From: Mucilaginibacter pankratovii
GTDB taxonomy: Bacteria; Bacteroidota; Bacteroidia; Sphingobacteriales; Sphingobacteriaceae
Direction of reading: 5' to 3'
Length of the DNA stretch: 64,000 bases
Assembly (NCBI RefSeq): GCF_014773265.1
Contig: NZ_JACWMY010000011.1
Coordinates: 186,001-250,000, forward strand
The translations under genes and the position numbers were made by a program. Position 1 is the first letter of the stretch; each line of letters opens with the position of its first letter. The notes beneath the pieces were generated by a model. It was not told the DNA's origin and made no database searches. It saw nothing but the letters and a program-made list of their open reading frames with translations. Shown in pieces: positions 53,430 through 61,865 of the stretch.

Positions 53430-53520
53430 TGAACGAAATAGATTTGAAAATGAGATAATTTGAAGATTTGAAATAACTAAGCTACATTTTCAAATCTTCA
53501 AATCGCCAAACTTTCAAATC
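53430..53520. repeat. GATTTGAAAAT-type AT-rich inverted repeat
   Basis: The perfect 16-base arms ATTTGAAGATTTGAAA (53458-53473) and its complement (53488-53503) are surrounded by further GATTTGAAA and TTTCAAATC words. It abuts the stop of the DoxX-like gene. A related element is at 56037-56165, and a fragment lies in the symporter leader at about 27333-27362. Confidence 0.78.
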
Positions 53521-53521
53521 C

Positions 53522-54607
53522 TCAATTATTCACCGGCGCTACCCTTTCCATCTCAATCTTCAATTCCTTACCACCTATTTTCCCAATCAGCGTTTTCATT
53601 TCGCCGTTGCCGGGAATGATAGTGGCCGTTAGCGTATCTTTCATCGTAGCCGGGTATTGAAACGCTACGGTGATCTGTTTGGTTTCGGGATTGTATTTGT
53701 ACCTGCCAATTACTTTGTTACGGTAATCGGGGTAGCCCAAAACAAGGTCGAAGCGGTCGATAAATACATGGGTGAGTACACTGTCGCGGCAGGGTACCTG
53801 GGTTTGATCAATGTTGTTTATGAATACACGCTTCACTTCATATTTACCGGTTATTTCAGTATAGTTAATTGGGTATTCGTGCACAGCGAGGGCAATTGCG
53901 GGGATAATAATAGCTGATGCCTTTACCGCATAACTTATCCCCTTAATTCGGAAATTATACAACGGCGAATTGCCTTTTTCCACCAGGAAGAAATCAACCA
54001 GGCGGCGGTACTCCAGCAGGATGAGGTATATTACGGCAAGCAGCTCGAGGGCAACGTATACCTGTACCAATAAGTTGAGGTAGTAGAGATCAAGCAGCAT
54101 GATATTCAGCAGCATGGGCAGCAGTACAAAGGCGCCCACCAACCTGGTTTTGCGGAATAGCAATAGTGCACCGCCTAAGATCTCGATGCAGGCAATAATA
54201 TCCACCATGGAATGATATCTCCCCATAAATGCCCACATCAGCATTTCGTTAGGGATGGCTGTAAAAGGGTCATCCAGCATACCGAGTGGCACGTAAAATT
54301 GCAGGTGGCAAAACTTCTGGCCACCAAACATGATCATATCCAGCGCGAGGGTATAGCGCACGGCGTTTTGCCAAAAGGCGGTATAATTGGTAACGTCGAT
54401 AGTACCCTTAGCGGCTTTGCTTTTCCAAACAAATATCAGCGTTAAAACGGTGAACAGGTAACCGAGCGCTATGCCATATAGCAGTAGCGGCGATATATTC
54501 TCGCCTACGGCAACACGTACGGCGCGGGTAAAAACAATAGCGCCCAATATGGCGGCGATAAAAGCGGCAAGGGCAAGTGGGGAGAAAGGTTTACGTTCCA
54601 TATACAT
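53522..54607 (-). CDS. DoxX-like multi-spanning membrane protein
   Basis: 361 residues (ATG 54607, or 54601). About eight membrane helices: AFIAAILGAIVFTRAV, LLLYGIALGYLFTVLTLIFVW, YTLALDMIMFGGQKF, HSMVDIIACIEILGGALLLF, LVGAFVLLPMLLNIMLLDLYYL, LLVQVYVALELLAVIYLILL and one near 235-250. A C-terminal extracytoplasmic beta domain of about 110 residues follows (YEVKRVFINNIDQTQVPCRDSVLTHV). The membrane part resembles DoxX/TQO-type proteins; the C-terminal domain is shared by Bacteroidota homologues. The upstream neighbour is a membrane AraC regulator on the same strand. Confidence 0.82.
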   Translation of the reverse strand: MYMERKPFSPLALAAFIAAILGAIVFTRAVRVAVGENISPLLLYGIALGYLFTVLTLIFVWKSKAAKGTIDVTNYTAFWQNAVRYTLALDMIMFGGQKFCHLQFYVPLGMLDDPFTAIPNEMLMWAFMGRYHSMVDIIACIEILGGALLLFRKTRLVGAFVLLPMLLNIMLLDLYYLNLLVQVYVALELLAVIYLILLEYRRLVDFFLVEKGNSPLYNFRIKGISYAVKASAIIIPAIALAVHEYPINYTEITGKYEVKRVFINNIDQTQVPCRDSVLTHVFIDRFDLVLGYPDYRNKVIGRYKYNPETKQITVAFQYPATMKDTLTATIIPGNGEMKTLIGKIGGKELKIEMERVAPVNN

Positions 54608-54705
54608 TGTGTTATTTGTTGCACAATGTTAGGCGAATGGGTAATGCGCGTCGTTCGGGATTATCCAATGGAACGTGTTTGTGGGGATTTTCTGCGTGGT
54701 TAGTT

Positions 54706-54850
54706 GACTCACCCCGAATGCGCTCCGCTGTTCGACCCTCTCTGCTGCGCAAAGAGGGTGAAAAAATAAAGAAAGAGAAAAAAAGAAGAAACAAAGTCAA
54801 CCGCTATGTCTCCCCCTCTTTCCGCAGGAGAGAGGGGGCGGGGGGTGAGT
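54706..54850. repeat. Large palindrome of the CTCACCCC/CTCTC family
   Basis: Outer arms GACTCACCCC (54706-54715) and GGGGTGAGTC (54841-54850). Inner words ACCCTCTCTGCTGCGCAAAG (54735-54754) and CTTTCCGCAGGAGAGAGGG (54817-54835) pair with a few mismatches; the centre is A-rich. Same plan and words as 14072-14185. Located between the DoxX-like and membrane AraC genes. Confidence 0.82.
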
Positions 54851-54865
54851 CGAATAGCGACGCGA

Positions 54866-56023
54866 TTACTCCGTCGCTACTACTACCTTTTTATGTTGAT
54901 TAACAAACCCACTCGGCGACATCCCCGTTTGCGTTTTAAACACCGTATTAAAGGTGGTTTTAGAACTGAATCCCGCGCTGTAAGCAATGCCCAGCATATT
55001 AAGGTGTTTGTATTTATCCGACAGCATAATTTGTTTGGCTTCCTCAACCCGGTAAGCATTTACAAACTGGAAGAAGTTTAAGCCTATCTTCTCGTTCAGC
55101 AGAAAAGAAAGATCGTGCACCGATACACCCATGGCTTCGGCCAGTTGGGGTAGACTGAGCTCATTATCCAGGTAAAGCTTCTCACCCGTCATCAGGCTTT
55201 CGAGTTTGGTACGCATTTGTTGAGCCTGCTTATCAGCAAGGCGTTGTTTAGTGGGTTTTAGCTGTGCGTCTACCTCCACAATTACTTCGTTAATGGCCTT
55301 CAGTTCCGATACTTCGAAGGGGAAGATCTCCTTCTGCGCCAGCGAATAATAAAATATGGCAAGGCCGCCAAGCAGGTAGCCAGTGGCAATAATAACCAGT
55401 GATATTTGCAGCCCTAAGAAAATGGATGCAAAAAATAAGGCAAGCATCCCTCCTACGCTCAGCAGCAGGTATTTAAGCCAGTTAAGGTTTACCGGCACCG
55501 TATCCGACGCGATAAGCTGGATATGCTTCTGGTGCTTCAGTAAGGTATTAAACGCCAGCACCCAGTATGCCAGCAACTGCACATTTATCGACCAGCGTAC
55601 CAAAAAGCCAATCGCAAAGTTCAGCTTTGGCGGCAAGCTGAAGTGCCCGCCTATTAGCTGGTAGTCGGGGAAATACAGAACGGGCACCATGTATATAAAA
55701 AAGATGGTGAAAGGTATAAAATGCAGGTAATCGCTTGCTTTAAACTTACTGCCCGGCGTGGTGAACTGCACAATGCTCAGGTACAGCGCCGGTGCCAGCG
55801 CAAAACGGGAGAGTTCGTTAAAACCGATAATGCGGGGGTATGCCTTGTCCAACCCGGCATCGTACAGCACCACATTGCAAACCATGCTGCCAACTGATGC
55901 AAAGAACAAACCCAGCCAGCGGTTGGCCACTACATTCACCTTCCCCGGGTTAAACCAGGCCACAAAGGCCATCAGGAAGAAGCAATTGCATGTGATGATG
56001 TGTAAAATAAGTTGGGCGCTCAT
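54866..56023 (-). CDS. Membrane-bound AraC-type regulator
   Basis: 385 residues. The N-terminal ~235 residues form about seven membrane helices (LILHIITCNCFFLMAFVAWF, WLGLFFASVGSMVCNVVLY, FALAPALYLSIVQF, FIPFTIFFIYMVPVLYF, INVQLLAYWVLAFNTLL, LLLSVGGMLALFFASIF, ISLVIIATGYLLGGLAIFYY). The C-terminus is an AraC HTH pair (about 280-380: LSLPQLAEAMGVSVHDLSFLLNE, LNMLGIAYSAGFSSKTTFNTVFK, MSPSGFVNQ). Such proteins sense a signal in the membrane and bind DNA directly. Target unknown; the downstream DoxX-like gene is a candidate. Confidence 0.9.
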   Translation of the reverse strand: MSAQLILHIITCNCFFLMAFVAWFNPGKVNVVANRWLGLFFASVGSMVCNVVLYDAGLDKAYPRIIGFNELSRFALAPALYLSIVQFTTPGSKFKASDYLHFIPFTIFFIYMVPVLYFPDYQLIGGHFSLPPKLNFAIGFLVRWSINVQLLAYWVLAFNTLLKHQKHIQLIASDTVPVNLNWLKYLLLSVGGMLALFFASIFLGLQISLVIIATGYLLGGLAIFYYSLAQKEIFPFEVSELKAINEVIVEVDAQLKPTKQRLADKQAQQMRTKLESLMTGEKLYLDNELSLPQLAEAMGVSVHDLSFLLNEKIGLNFFQFVNAYRVEEAKQIMLSDKYKHLNMLGIAYSAGFSSKTTFNTVFKTQTGMSPSGFVNQHKKVVVATE

Positions 56024-56331
56024 GTGATAAAATTACGATTTGAAGATGAGATAATTTGAAGATTTGAAAATAGAGCTACGCTAATTTGAAGATGAGGTAA
56101 TTTTGCAGATTTGAAAATTGAGCTTCGGCATCTTCAAATTATCAAATCATCAAATTTTCAAATCATAACATTATATTTGCGCATAAAATTACCGCCGCTG
56201 TTACTTAACACACCAAACAGGCACACTTCACTGCCTGGAATTGTATAACACCGCAGCTTAAAAACGCTGCCGCTAAGCCACCAAAACAAGGTGGACTGAA
56301 TTTCTTTTGTTATATAATTAAACCCAAACCA
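56024..56331. other. Divergent intergenic region, mostly AT-rich repeat
   Basis: 308 bases between the membrane AraC regulator and the GNAT gene. Positions 56037-56165 are the GATTTGAAAAT repeat. A TATATTTG -7-like word lies at 56172-56179, leaving a leader of about 150 bases before the GNAT ATG. No small gene or RNA recognised. Confidence 0.55.
56037..56165. repeat. GATTTGAAAAT-type AT-rich repeat
   Basis: Several direct copies of AATTTGAAGAT and GATTTGAAAAT (56037-56120) are followed by the complementary words CATCTTCAAATT, ATCAAATCATCAAATTTTCAAAT (in part) to 56165, so the whole is an imperfect inverted repeat. Same family as 53430-53520. Confidence 0.75.
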
Positions 56332-56853
56332 ATGTTTTTTATTGAAACCGAACGGTTAAAATTAATACCCTTAACACATGCGCAGCTTTTACTTTTACAG
56401 GAGAGCCGCGAAAAAATGGAACTATCTATGGGCCTTAACCCATCTAATATGCTGGTGGACCAAATTTGGCAGGATGAGCTTGCCGACGCCATTGAGAACT
56501 GGTGCATCCCCAAAACACTGGCCAATCCCGATAACTGGATCTGGTACAGCATTTGGGAGGCGGTGCGAAAAGATACCAACACCAGCATCGGCGGCTTCGG
56601 GCTCGGTTGGCCCGACGAAAAAGGCGAATCCATCACCGGTTATTCTATCGACCGGAACGAACAAGGCAAAGGCTACGGCACCGAAGGGCTAAAACGCATT
56701 TGCGAATGGGGCTTCGAAAACCCGGATGTAAAGGTGATATGGGCAGATACGGGTGCCGATAACCTGCCCTCGCAGCGGATACTGCAAAAAGCGGGCTTTA
56801 CCCAAACGGGTACGAGAGATGAGTTTGTAATATATAAACTGCCGCGCGTGTAA
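56332..56853 (+). CDS. GNAT family N-acetyltransferase (RimJ/RimL-like)
   Basis: 173 residues. It starts FFIETERLKLIPLTHAQLLLLQ, the usual opening of the RimJ/RimL/YdaF-type group. The acetyl-CoA loop is NEQGKGYGTEGLK (Q/RxxGxG/A) and the C-terminal strand is ADTGADNLPSQRILQKAGFTQTG. All family features are present. The acceptor (protein N-terminus, amino acid or antibiotic) cannot be told. Single-gene unit with a hairpin at 56862-56891. Confidence 0.92.
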   Translation: MFFIETERLKLIPLTHAQLLLLQESREKMELSMGLNPSNMLVDQIWQDELADAIENWCIPKTLANPDNWIWYSIWEAVRKDTNTSIGGFGLGWPDEKGESITGYSIDRNEQGKGYGTEGLKRICEWGFENPDVKVIWADTGADNLPSQRILQKAGFTQTGTRDEFVIYKLPRV

Positions 56854-56861
56854 ACTAAAGC

Positions 56862-56891
56862 CACAGTCCCGACCAATAGGCCGGGACTGTG
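56862..56891. terminator. Terminator-like hairpin between convergent genes
   Basis: CACAGTCCCG (56862-56871) pairs exactly with CGGGACTGTG (56882-56891). The T-run is poor (TTCTTA), but its place four bases before the LytTR stop codon and eight bases after the GNAT stop suits a shared terminator. Confidence 0.7.
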
Positions 56892-56894
56892 TTC

Positions 56895-57623
56895 TTATGC
56901 CGCTGTGCTTTGCTGTTTCAGCTTTTTCTGCACGTCCTGCTTGTAATTGCGGCCTATGGGGAGTTCATGCCCGTTAATTTGGATGCTGTAGGAGTAAAAG
57001 GAATCTATTTTGGCTATCGCTACCATAAAGGAGCGGTGGATGCGCACAAATTTGCTTTCGGGTAACATTTCTTCCAGCAGGCTTATTTTTTGTTTGGTGG
57101 TGTACACCTGCTCTTTTACCACCACTTTCACATAGTCGCGCAGGCTCTCTATCCATAAAATATCGTTGATGTTGAGTTTGATGGTTTTGCGGTCGACCTT
57201 TAGGTAGATAAATGCCTCGCGGTCGCTCACCGGTATTTCGTAACAAAGCATGGCTTTATTATGGTTATCCGGCTGTTGAAACACCTTACCAACCGCGCGT
57301 AAAAACCTGTCGAACGGGATGGGTTTCAGCAGGTAATCAACGGCGTTGAGTTCAAACCCCTCGAGCGCGTATTCGCTATAGGCGGTTGTAAATATCACTT
57401 TCGGCGGGTTCTTCAAGCTGCGCAGCATATCGGTGCCATTTATGCCCGGCATCTTAATATCGAGGAACATCAGGTCTACCGGTTTTTGTTGTAACAGTTG
57501 GAATGCCTGTATAGCATCATTGCATTTGCCCACTACTTCCATCTGGTTAAACATGGCCAGGTATTTTTCTATCACCTCAATAGCGTGCGGCTCATCGTCT
57601 ACAATTAATACACGTGTTTTCAT
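56895..57623 (-). CDS. LytTR family response regulator
   Basis: 242 residues. Receiver domain with acidic D9-D10 region (VLIVDDEPHAIEVIEKYL), acceptor aspartate in LMFLDIKMPGINGTDML, switch threonine in VIFTTAYSEYALEGF and lysine in LLKPIPFDRFLRA. The LytTR DNA-binding domain spans about 140-236 (INDILWIESLRDYVKVVV, SKFVRIHRSFMVAIAKI, LPIGRNYKQDV). Its ATG overlaps the kinase stop by four bases (57620-57623), so the pair is translationally coupled. Target genes are unknown. Confidence 0.95.
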   Translation of the reverse strand: MKTRVLIVDDEPHAIEVIEKYLAMFNQMEVVGKCNDAIQAFQLLQQKPVDLMFLDIKMPGINGTDMLRSLKNPPKVIFTTAYSEYALEGFELNAVDYLLKPIPFDRFLRAVGKVFQQPDNHNKAMLCYEIPVSDREAFIYLKVDRKTIKLNINDILWIESLRDYVKVVVKEQVYTTKQKISLLEEMLPESKFVRIHRSFMVAIAKIDSFYSYSIQINGHELPIGRNYKQDVQKKLKQQSTAA

Positions 57624-58750
57624 GCGGTTGCCAATTGGTTTAATGGTTGGGGCCGGTTTGCCTGCTGCGGCACTACTTTCAAATCAAGGTCGAGCACGAT
57701 GAGGAAGGTATCTTCCTCATCCATAATTTTGAGGTTGGATGTACCGGGATATAAAAGCGCCAGGCGCTTGGCTACGTTTTTAAGACCCAGCCCGTGGGGC
57801 TCATCGCTGCTCTGCGTTTGTTTAACGGGGTTGTTATTGGCTACCTTCAGTTTAAAGCTCTCGCCTTTTACCGTAATATCAATGCTTATCCACACCTGCC
57901 CTATGGTTTCGCCGGCACCATGCTTAAAAGCATTCTCTATAAAGGGCAAAATAAGCAGCGGCGCAATGAATTTATTTTTGAGATTGCCCGAGATATTAAA
58001 CGAGAGATCGATACGGTCCTCATAACGCAACTGCTCCAGTTTTACGTATTGCTGCATCATAAAAATCTCTTTCTCCAGAGGTACTTCAATGGTATTGCAT
58101 TCGTAAAGCATATACCGTAACAAGCCCGACAAACCCAATATTACCTGCGGCGATTGTGGCGACTGGTTTAAACTGAGCGCATACAGGTTGTTTAAGGTAT
58201 TGAACAAAAAATGCGGATGCACCTGTGCCTTCAGGGCGTTCAGCTCAGCTTCCAGCGCCCATTGTTTACGCTCGTACCATACCTTAAACAGCTTAATGGC
58301 CAGCACAAAACCGATTACCATATTGGTTCCCTTTAAGGCACCTATAAATAAGGGGAGATCAAAAAGCATCGTTAAGAATGGCCGGGAATTATCACGGATG
58401 TACTCCGGGTCGGTTGCGTATTTATGCTCAATCATGTAGGGGATAACAAAAGTTAACCCAATGGCGCGGCTAACTGAAGTAGAGATAAACACCAGCGGCA
58501 GAAACAATGCGGCGAAAACGAGGTATCGCCCAACAAACAAATACCGGGGCACAAGCCAGTACGCGATTGCATAGTAATAGGCAATTTGCACCGGCATATA
58601 AAAGAGGTTATTGCGGAATGAGAGCACATAATCTACCTGGACGGCATACATACTGGTAACTATAAAAGAAACCACAAGCCAAAACAATATATGCTGAATA
58701 CCCCTCGGCAACTTAACGTTCTGAAAAGGAAATTTCGCTGTCATATACAT
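57620..58750 (-). CDS. LytS/YehU-type sensor histidine kinase
   Basis: 376 residues (ATG 58750, or 58744). Four membrane helices in the first ~170 residues, then the His_kinase domain (PF06580) with the phosphorylated histidine in LKAQVHPHFLFNTLNNLYAL and the ATPase motifs LLILPFIENAFKHGAG and GLGLKNVAKRLALLYP. No extracytoplasmic sensor domain, so the signal is probably sensed within the membrane. Partner of the LytTR regulator encoded directly downstream. Confidence 0.94.
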   Translation of the reverse strand: MYMTAKFPFQNVKLPRGIQHILFWLVVSFIVTSMYAVQVDYVLSFRNNLFYMPVQIAYYYAIAYWLVPRYLFVGRYLVFAALFLPLVFISTSVSRAIGLTFVIPYMIEHKYATDPEYIRDNSRPFLTMLFDLPLFIGALKGTNMVIGFVLAIKLFKVWYERKQWALEAELNALKAQVHPHFLFNTLNNLYALSLNQSPQSPQVILGLSGLLRYMLYECNTIEVPLEKEIFMMQQYVKLEQLRYEDRIDLSFNISGNLKNKFIAPLLILPFIENAFKHGAGETIGQVWISIDITVKGESFKLKVANNNPVKQTQSSDEPHGLGLKNVAKRLALLYPGTSNLKIMDEEDTFLIVLDLDLKVVPQQANRPQPLNQLATA

Positions 58751-58989
58751 CTAACAAAAATAACCCAATTACAACCCAAATATAATGAGGCTTTTACCAT
58801 TATCGACGAACAACACGCTTTTGCAGACAGACTGCATTGAAACACGTGCAACCAGCCTATTTTACCATACAGACGTACTTTGTTGCCAATTAGTTACGCT
58901 TTGTATACAGTTCCCTGCTGTAAAGCACTAATTATTTTTACTGATGATGACGCGCTATACTTTAGCATCATTATTTAAAAATAACAACC

Positions 58990-59310
58990 ATGAAAAATTT
59001 CATCATAACCGCCCTGATAATTGCAGCAACTACCATGGGCAGCTACGCACAAAAAACAAAAACAATTGATCACGGCTTTTGGGTAGCCGAAAGCAATAAG
59101 CATAACCCTAAAGAACAAACCATCCGGTTTTACAACGATGAGGCACAGCTTGTTTACGAGGAAGTAATTTACAGCAAACTGGATATTCGCAAAAAGAAAA
59201 ACCAGGAAGCCTTAACCCGGCTATGCAATAAATTGTACGAGCAAAAGGAGTATGCCATGCACCTGGAGAAAAACCAACTGATAACAGCCGCTTTAAATTT
59301 AAAGCACTAA
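58990..59310 (+). CDS. Small secreted protein of unknown function
   Basis: 106 residues. Signal peptide 1-20 (ending SYA-Q). The mature part starts KTKTIDHGFWVAESNKHNPKEQTIRFYNDE in outline and continues into a helical charged region (KLDIRKKKNQEALTRLCNKL). Similar short exported proteins (strand, strand, two helices) occur in Sphingobacteriaceae. No function known. It is divergent from the LytS-type kinase gene across 239 bases, so it is a candidate target of that system. Confidence 0.82.
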   Translation: MKNFIITALIIAATTMGSYAQKTKTIDHGFWVAESNKHNPKEQTIRFYNDEAQLVYEEVIYSKLDIRKKKNQEALTRLCNKLYEQKEYAMHLEKNQLITAALNLKH

Positions 59311-59387
59311 AGAATGTTTTTTTAATATGTTAAGTTCAAGGGTTGGCGCGAGGCCGGCCCTTGTCTGTTTTAGGGGATGTCAGAAAA

Positions 59388-59512
59388 TCTTATCCCTCCC
59401 TGGGGAGGGGTGCGGTTGCCGGGGCGTAAAGGCAGAGAGGGGTTTAGCCGATAAACCAGCCTTTGCATGGTTTGATAAACCCCTTCCTACACCTTCCCCA
59501 GGGAAGGAACGC
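59388..59512. repeat. Palindrome with CCCTGGGGA arms
   Basis: TCCCTCCCTGGGGAGGGGTG on the left (from about 59393) pairs with CACCTTCCCCAGGGAAGGA on the right (to about 59510) with a few mismatches, and GGGGTTTA / TAAACCCC lie inside. It occupies the gap between the convergent small secreted protein gene and ispG. Confidence 0.72.
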
Positions 59513-59539
59513 ACATTCCCGCGCTTTTTTATAGCGGTT

Positions 59540-61561
59540 CTACGCCGGCTCTATCCAGTTACCATCGGCTTGTATAATACCGATGAGTTCGTCAAGCGCA
59601 TTGGCGGAGTTGATGTTCTTCTTCACCGCTTCTTTACCACGGTAAAGGGTTACCTTATCCGTTCCCGAACCTACGTAGCCGTAATCGGCATCGGCCATTT
59701 CGCCGGGACCATTTACAATGCAGCCCATGATGCCTATTTTCAGCCCTTTAAGGTGACTGGTACGGCTGCGGATCATCTGGGTTGTGATCATCAGATCGAA
59801 CAGGGTACGCCCGCAGCTTGGGCAGCTGATGTATTCTGTTTTGGAGATACGCGAACGCGTCGCCTGCAATATCCCAAAAGCTGTTGAGGTAATAACCGAA
59901 GTTTCTGCCTGCGGGGCGTCAATCCACACGCCATCGCCAAAGCCATCTACTAATAAAGCGCCCAGGTCGGTAGATGCGAATAGTTGTAAGTCTTGAGTCT
60001 GAAGTTCTGAGTCTGAAGTCTCGAAGGAATAACTTCTTTTAATGATCACCGGCACATCCAAGCCAAACTCTTCCAGTTTCAGGAAAAACGCGCGTTGATC
60101 TGCCATACCGTGGAGTTTGTTTGTCTCCAATACAAACACCAGGCTTTTATCCATCGGTAATAAACCGAATGCTTCCGAATCCAGGTCGGCATTGGTTATC
60201 CTCACGAGGTTTAAGGCTGATGTGCGGTTAGCGTCTGCAGCAATATATTCGGCTAAAGTAAACAGAGGATGGCAAAGCGTTTTATTGGCCAGTTTTTGCC
60301 AGGTAGCGTAATTGTAAAGCTGTTTTAAGTTGCCGGGCAAGCTAAATGATGGAAGGCTATCCCCCAGGTAAACAAAATCTACCGATTGCTCGGCCATGTT
60401 ATATTTATCCAGCAGCGGCGAATACAGGTACCCCGCAGCATTCAGCACGGCAGAATCTTTCAAATTGGCCTGCGAAATATCAACCACCACTCTCGGCACC
60501 ATGTGCCCACCAATAAAGGTGTTGGCCTCGTAAGTGTCGCGTTTTTTGTATTCGTAGGGATTGTGGGAAGGAGGTAAAGGGTCGAAGGTTAAAGGCGAAA
60601 GGTTATTTTCCGAATTAGTTTCACCTTTTACCTTTTGCCTTTCACCTTTCGCCCTTAAAGCATATCTGTTCACCAGTGCAATGGCCACCGGTGCTTCCGC
60701 TTCGGGTTCTTCGGTAAGGGAAACGCGGACGGTATCGCCCAAGCCGTCTTCCAGTAAGGTACCAATACCTACGGCAGATTTAATGCGACCGTCTTCGCCG
60801 TCGCCGGCTTCGGTTACGCCAAGGTGCAGCGGATAGTTCATGCCTTCGGCAACCATGGTTTGTACCAGCAGGCGGTAGGCCTGCACCATTACCTGCGGGT
60901 TGCTGCTTTTCATTGATACCACCAGGCTGTAATAACCCAGTGTTTCGCACATGCGGATGAATTCCATGGCGCTTTCTACCATCCCTTGCGGGGTATCGCC
61001 GTAACGGCTCATGATGCGGTCGCTTAACGAGCCGTGATTGGTACCGATGCGCATAGCAGTGCCGTATTCCTTGCATATTTTCACCAACGGCGTAAATTTC
61101 TGGAAGATGCGCTCCAGTTCGCCGCGATATTGGGCATCGGTATAATCTATCTGGTCGAATTTCTTTTTATCGGCGTAGTTGCCGGGGTTTACACGCACTT
61201 TTTCTACAATGCGGGCGGCCACTTCGGCAGCATTTGGCGTAAAGTGGATATCGGCAACCAGTGGTACATTATAGCCACGCTGGCGAAGCTGCTTCTTTAT
61301 TTCGGCAAGGTTGTTAGCCTCCTTGATGCTGGGCGCGGTGATGCGTACATATTCGCAGCCGGCATCCACCATGCGGATGCTTTGCTCTACGGTACCAAGG
61401 GTGTCCATGGTATCGGTAGTGGTCATGCTTTGGATGCGGATAGGATTATTGCCGCCCATGGGCACATCGCCGATGAAAACCTCGCGGGTTACAAAACGCG
61501 AGTACTCGGTTAACGAATTACAGTAACGGCCTTGCAGCATTTTTACAGCATCAGCATTCAT
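59540..61561 (-). CDS. ispG: 4-hydroxy-3-methylbut-2-enyl diphosphate synthase, long Bacteroidota form with repeat-derived inserts
   Basis: 673 residues from ATG 61561 (61540 and 61588 are alternatives). Makes HMBPP from methylerythritol cyclodiphosphate in the MEP isoprenoid pathway. The N-terminal TIM barrel opens YSRFVTREVFIGDVPMGGNNPIRIQSM in outline. The C-terminal 4Fe-4S domain has SCPSCGRTLFDL and GCIVNGPGEMADADYG with the three cysteines and the glutamate. Between them is the extra A* domain typical of plant and Bacteroidota enzymes. Within it, 59983-60026 and 60573-60654 code for low-complexity peptides (SDSELQTQDLQL; KGERQKVKGETNSEN) and look like intergenic repeats that entered in frame. 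Confidence 0.95.
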   Translation of the reverse strand: MNADAVKMLQGRYCNSLTEYSRFVTREVFIGDVPMGGNNPIRIQSMTTTDTMDTLGTVEQSIRMVDAGCEYVRITAPSIKEANNLAEIKKQLRQRGYNVPLVADIHFTPNAAEVAARIVEKVRVNPGNYADKKKFDQIDYTDAQYRGELERIFQKFTPLVKICKEYGTAMRIGTNHGSLSDRIMSRYGDTPQGMVESAMEFIRMCETLGYYSLVVSMKSSNPQVMVQAYRLLVQTMVAEGMNYPLHLGVTEAGDGEDGRIKSAVGIGTLLEDGLGDTVRVSLTEEPEAEAPVAIALVNRYALRAKGERQKVKGETNSENNLSPLTFDPLPPSHNPYEYKKRDTYEANTFIGGHMVPRVVVDISQANLKDSAVLNAAGYLYSPLLDKYNMAEQSVDFVYLGDSLPSFSLPGNLKQLYNYATWQKLANKTLCHPLFTLAEYIAADANRTSALNLVRITNADLDSEAFGLLPMDKSLVFVLETNKLHGMADQRAFFLKLEEFGLDVPVIIKRSYSFETSDSELQTQDLQLFASTDLGALLVDGFGDGVWIDAPQAETSVITSTAFGILQATRSRISKTEYISCPSCGRTLFDLMITTQMIRSRTSHLKGLKIGIMGCIVNGPGEMADADYGYVGSGTDKVTLYRGKEAVKKNINSANALDELIGIIQADGNWIEPA
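59983..60026. repeat. GTCTGAAGTC-type repeat inside ispG
   Basis: The words GAGTCTGAAGT and GTCTTGAGTCTGAAG recur back to back in this 44-base stretch. It codes in frame for FETSDSELQTQDLQL. The repeated wording has no counterpart in the surrounding gene. Confidence 0.65.
60573..60654. repeat. AAAGGTGAAAGGC-type imperfect palindrome inside ispG
   Basis: Left words AAAGGGTCGAAGGTTAAAGG and GCGAAAGG (60573-60602) mirror right words CACCTTTTACCTTTTGCC and TTTCACCTTTCGCCCTT (60627-60654 and just beyond). The centre TTATTTTCCGAATTAGTT is AT rich. It stays in frame and codes for the KGERQKVKGETNSEN...LSPLTFDPLPPS segment. Confidence 0.65.
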
Positions 61562-61641
61562 TTGCAGGGTGGTATTAATAAGCTGCAAAAATACGGATTT
61601 TGTTGGAAGGTTGGAATTTTGAATATTGGAAGGATGCCATC

Positions 61642-61815
61642 TTACTTATTGGAAAATCTCCGCTTGGTTTCCTTGTAACTGAGCACCCTACCCTCTTTTA
61701 CATCCGATAGTCCCTTTTCTATTTTTTCGATGAAAAACATTTGCTCGATGAGTTGTTCAACATCAAAATCATCTTTAAGATTGTTCAAAGCTTTAAGAAC
61801 AATAGCCTTTTTCAT
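61642..61815 (-). CDS. Small antitoxin-like protein without an adjacent toxin
   Basis: 57 residues from ATG 61815; the in-frame start at 61872 overlaps the divergent antitoxin gene. It starts MKKAIVLKALNNLKDDFDVEQ and ends GRVLSYKETKRRFSNK, similar in plan to small antitoxins paired with RelE/ParE toxins. No toxin gene follows on this strand before ispG (gap about 50-80 bases). It is head to head with the complete toxin-antitoxin pair, 50 bases apart. It could be an orphan antitoxin or a solitary regulator of the locus. Confidence 0.7.
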   Translation of the reverse strand: MKKAIVLKALNNLKDDFDVEQLIEQMFFIEKIEKGLSDVKEGRVLSYKETKRRFSNK

Positions 61816-61865
61816 ACAACTAATATACAAATCGTAATTCAATAGATAATTTATTAAATTTGAAT

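Noticed and set aside
54577..54903. Plus-strand open frame of 108 codons
   Set aside because: It lies across the CTCACCCC palindrome and the end of the membrane AraC gene; sequence is repeat-derived.
59327..59887. Plus-strand open frame of 186 codons
   Set aside because: It runs through a palindrome and then antisense to ispG; no start signal and no protein-like features.
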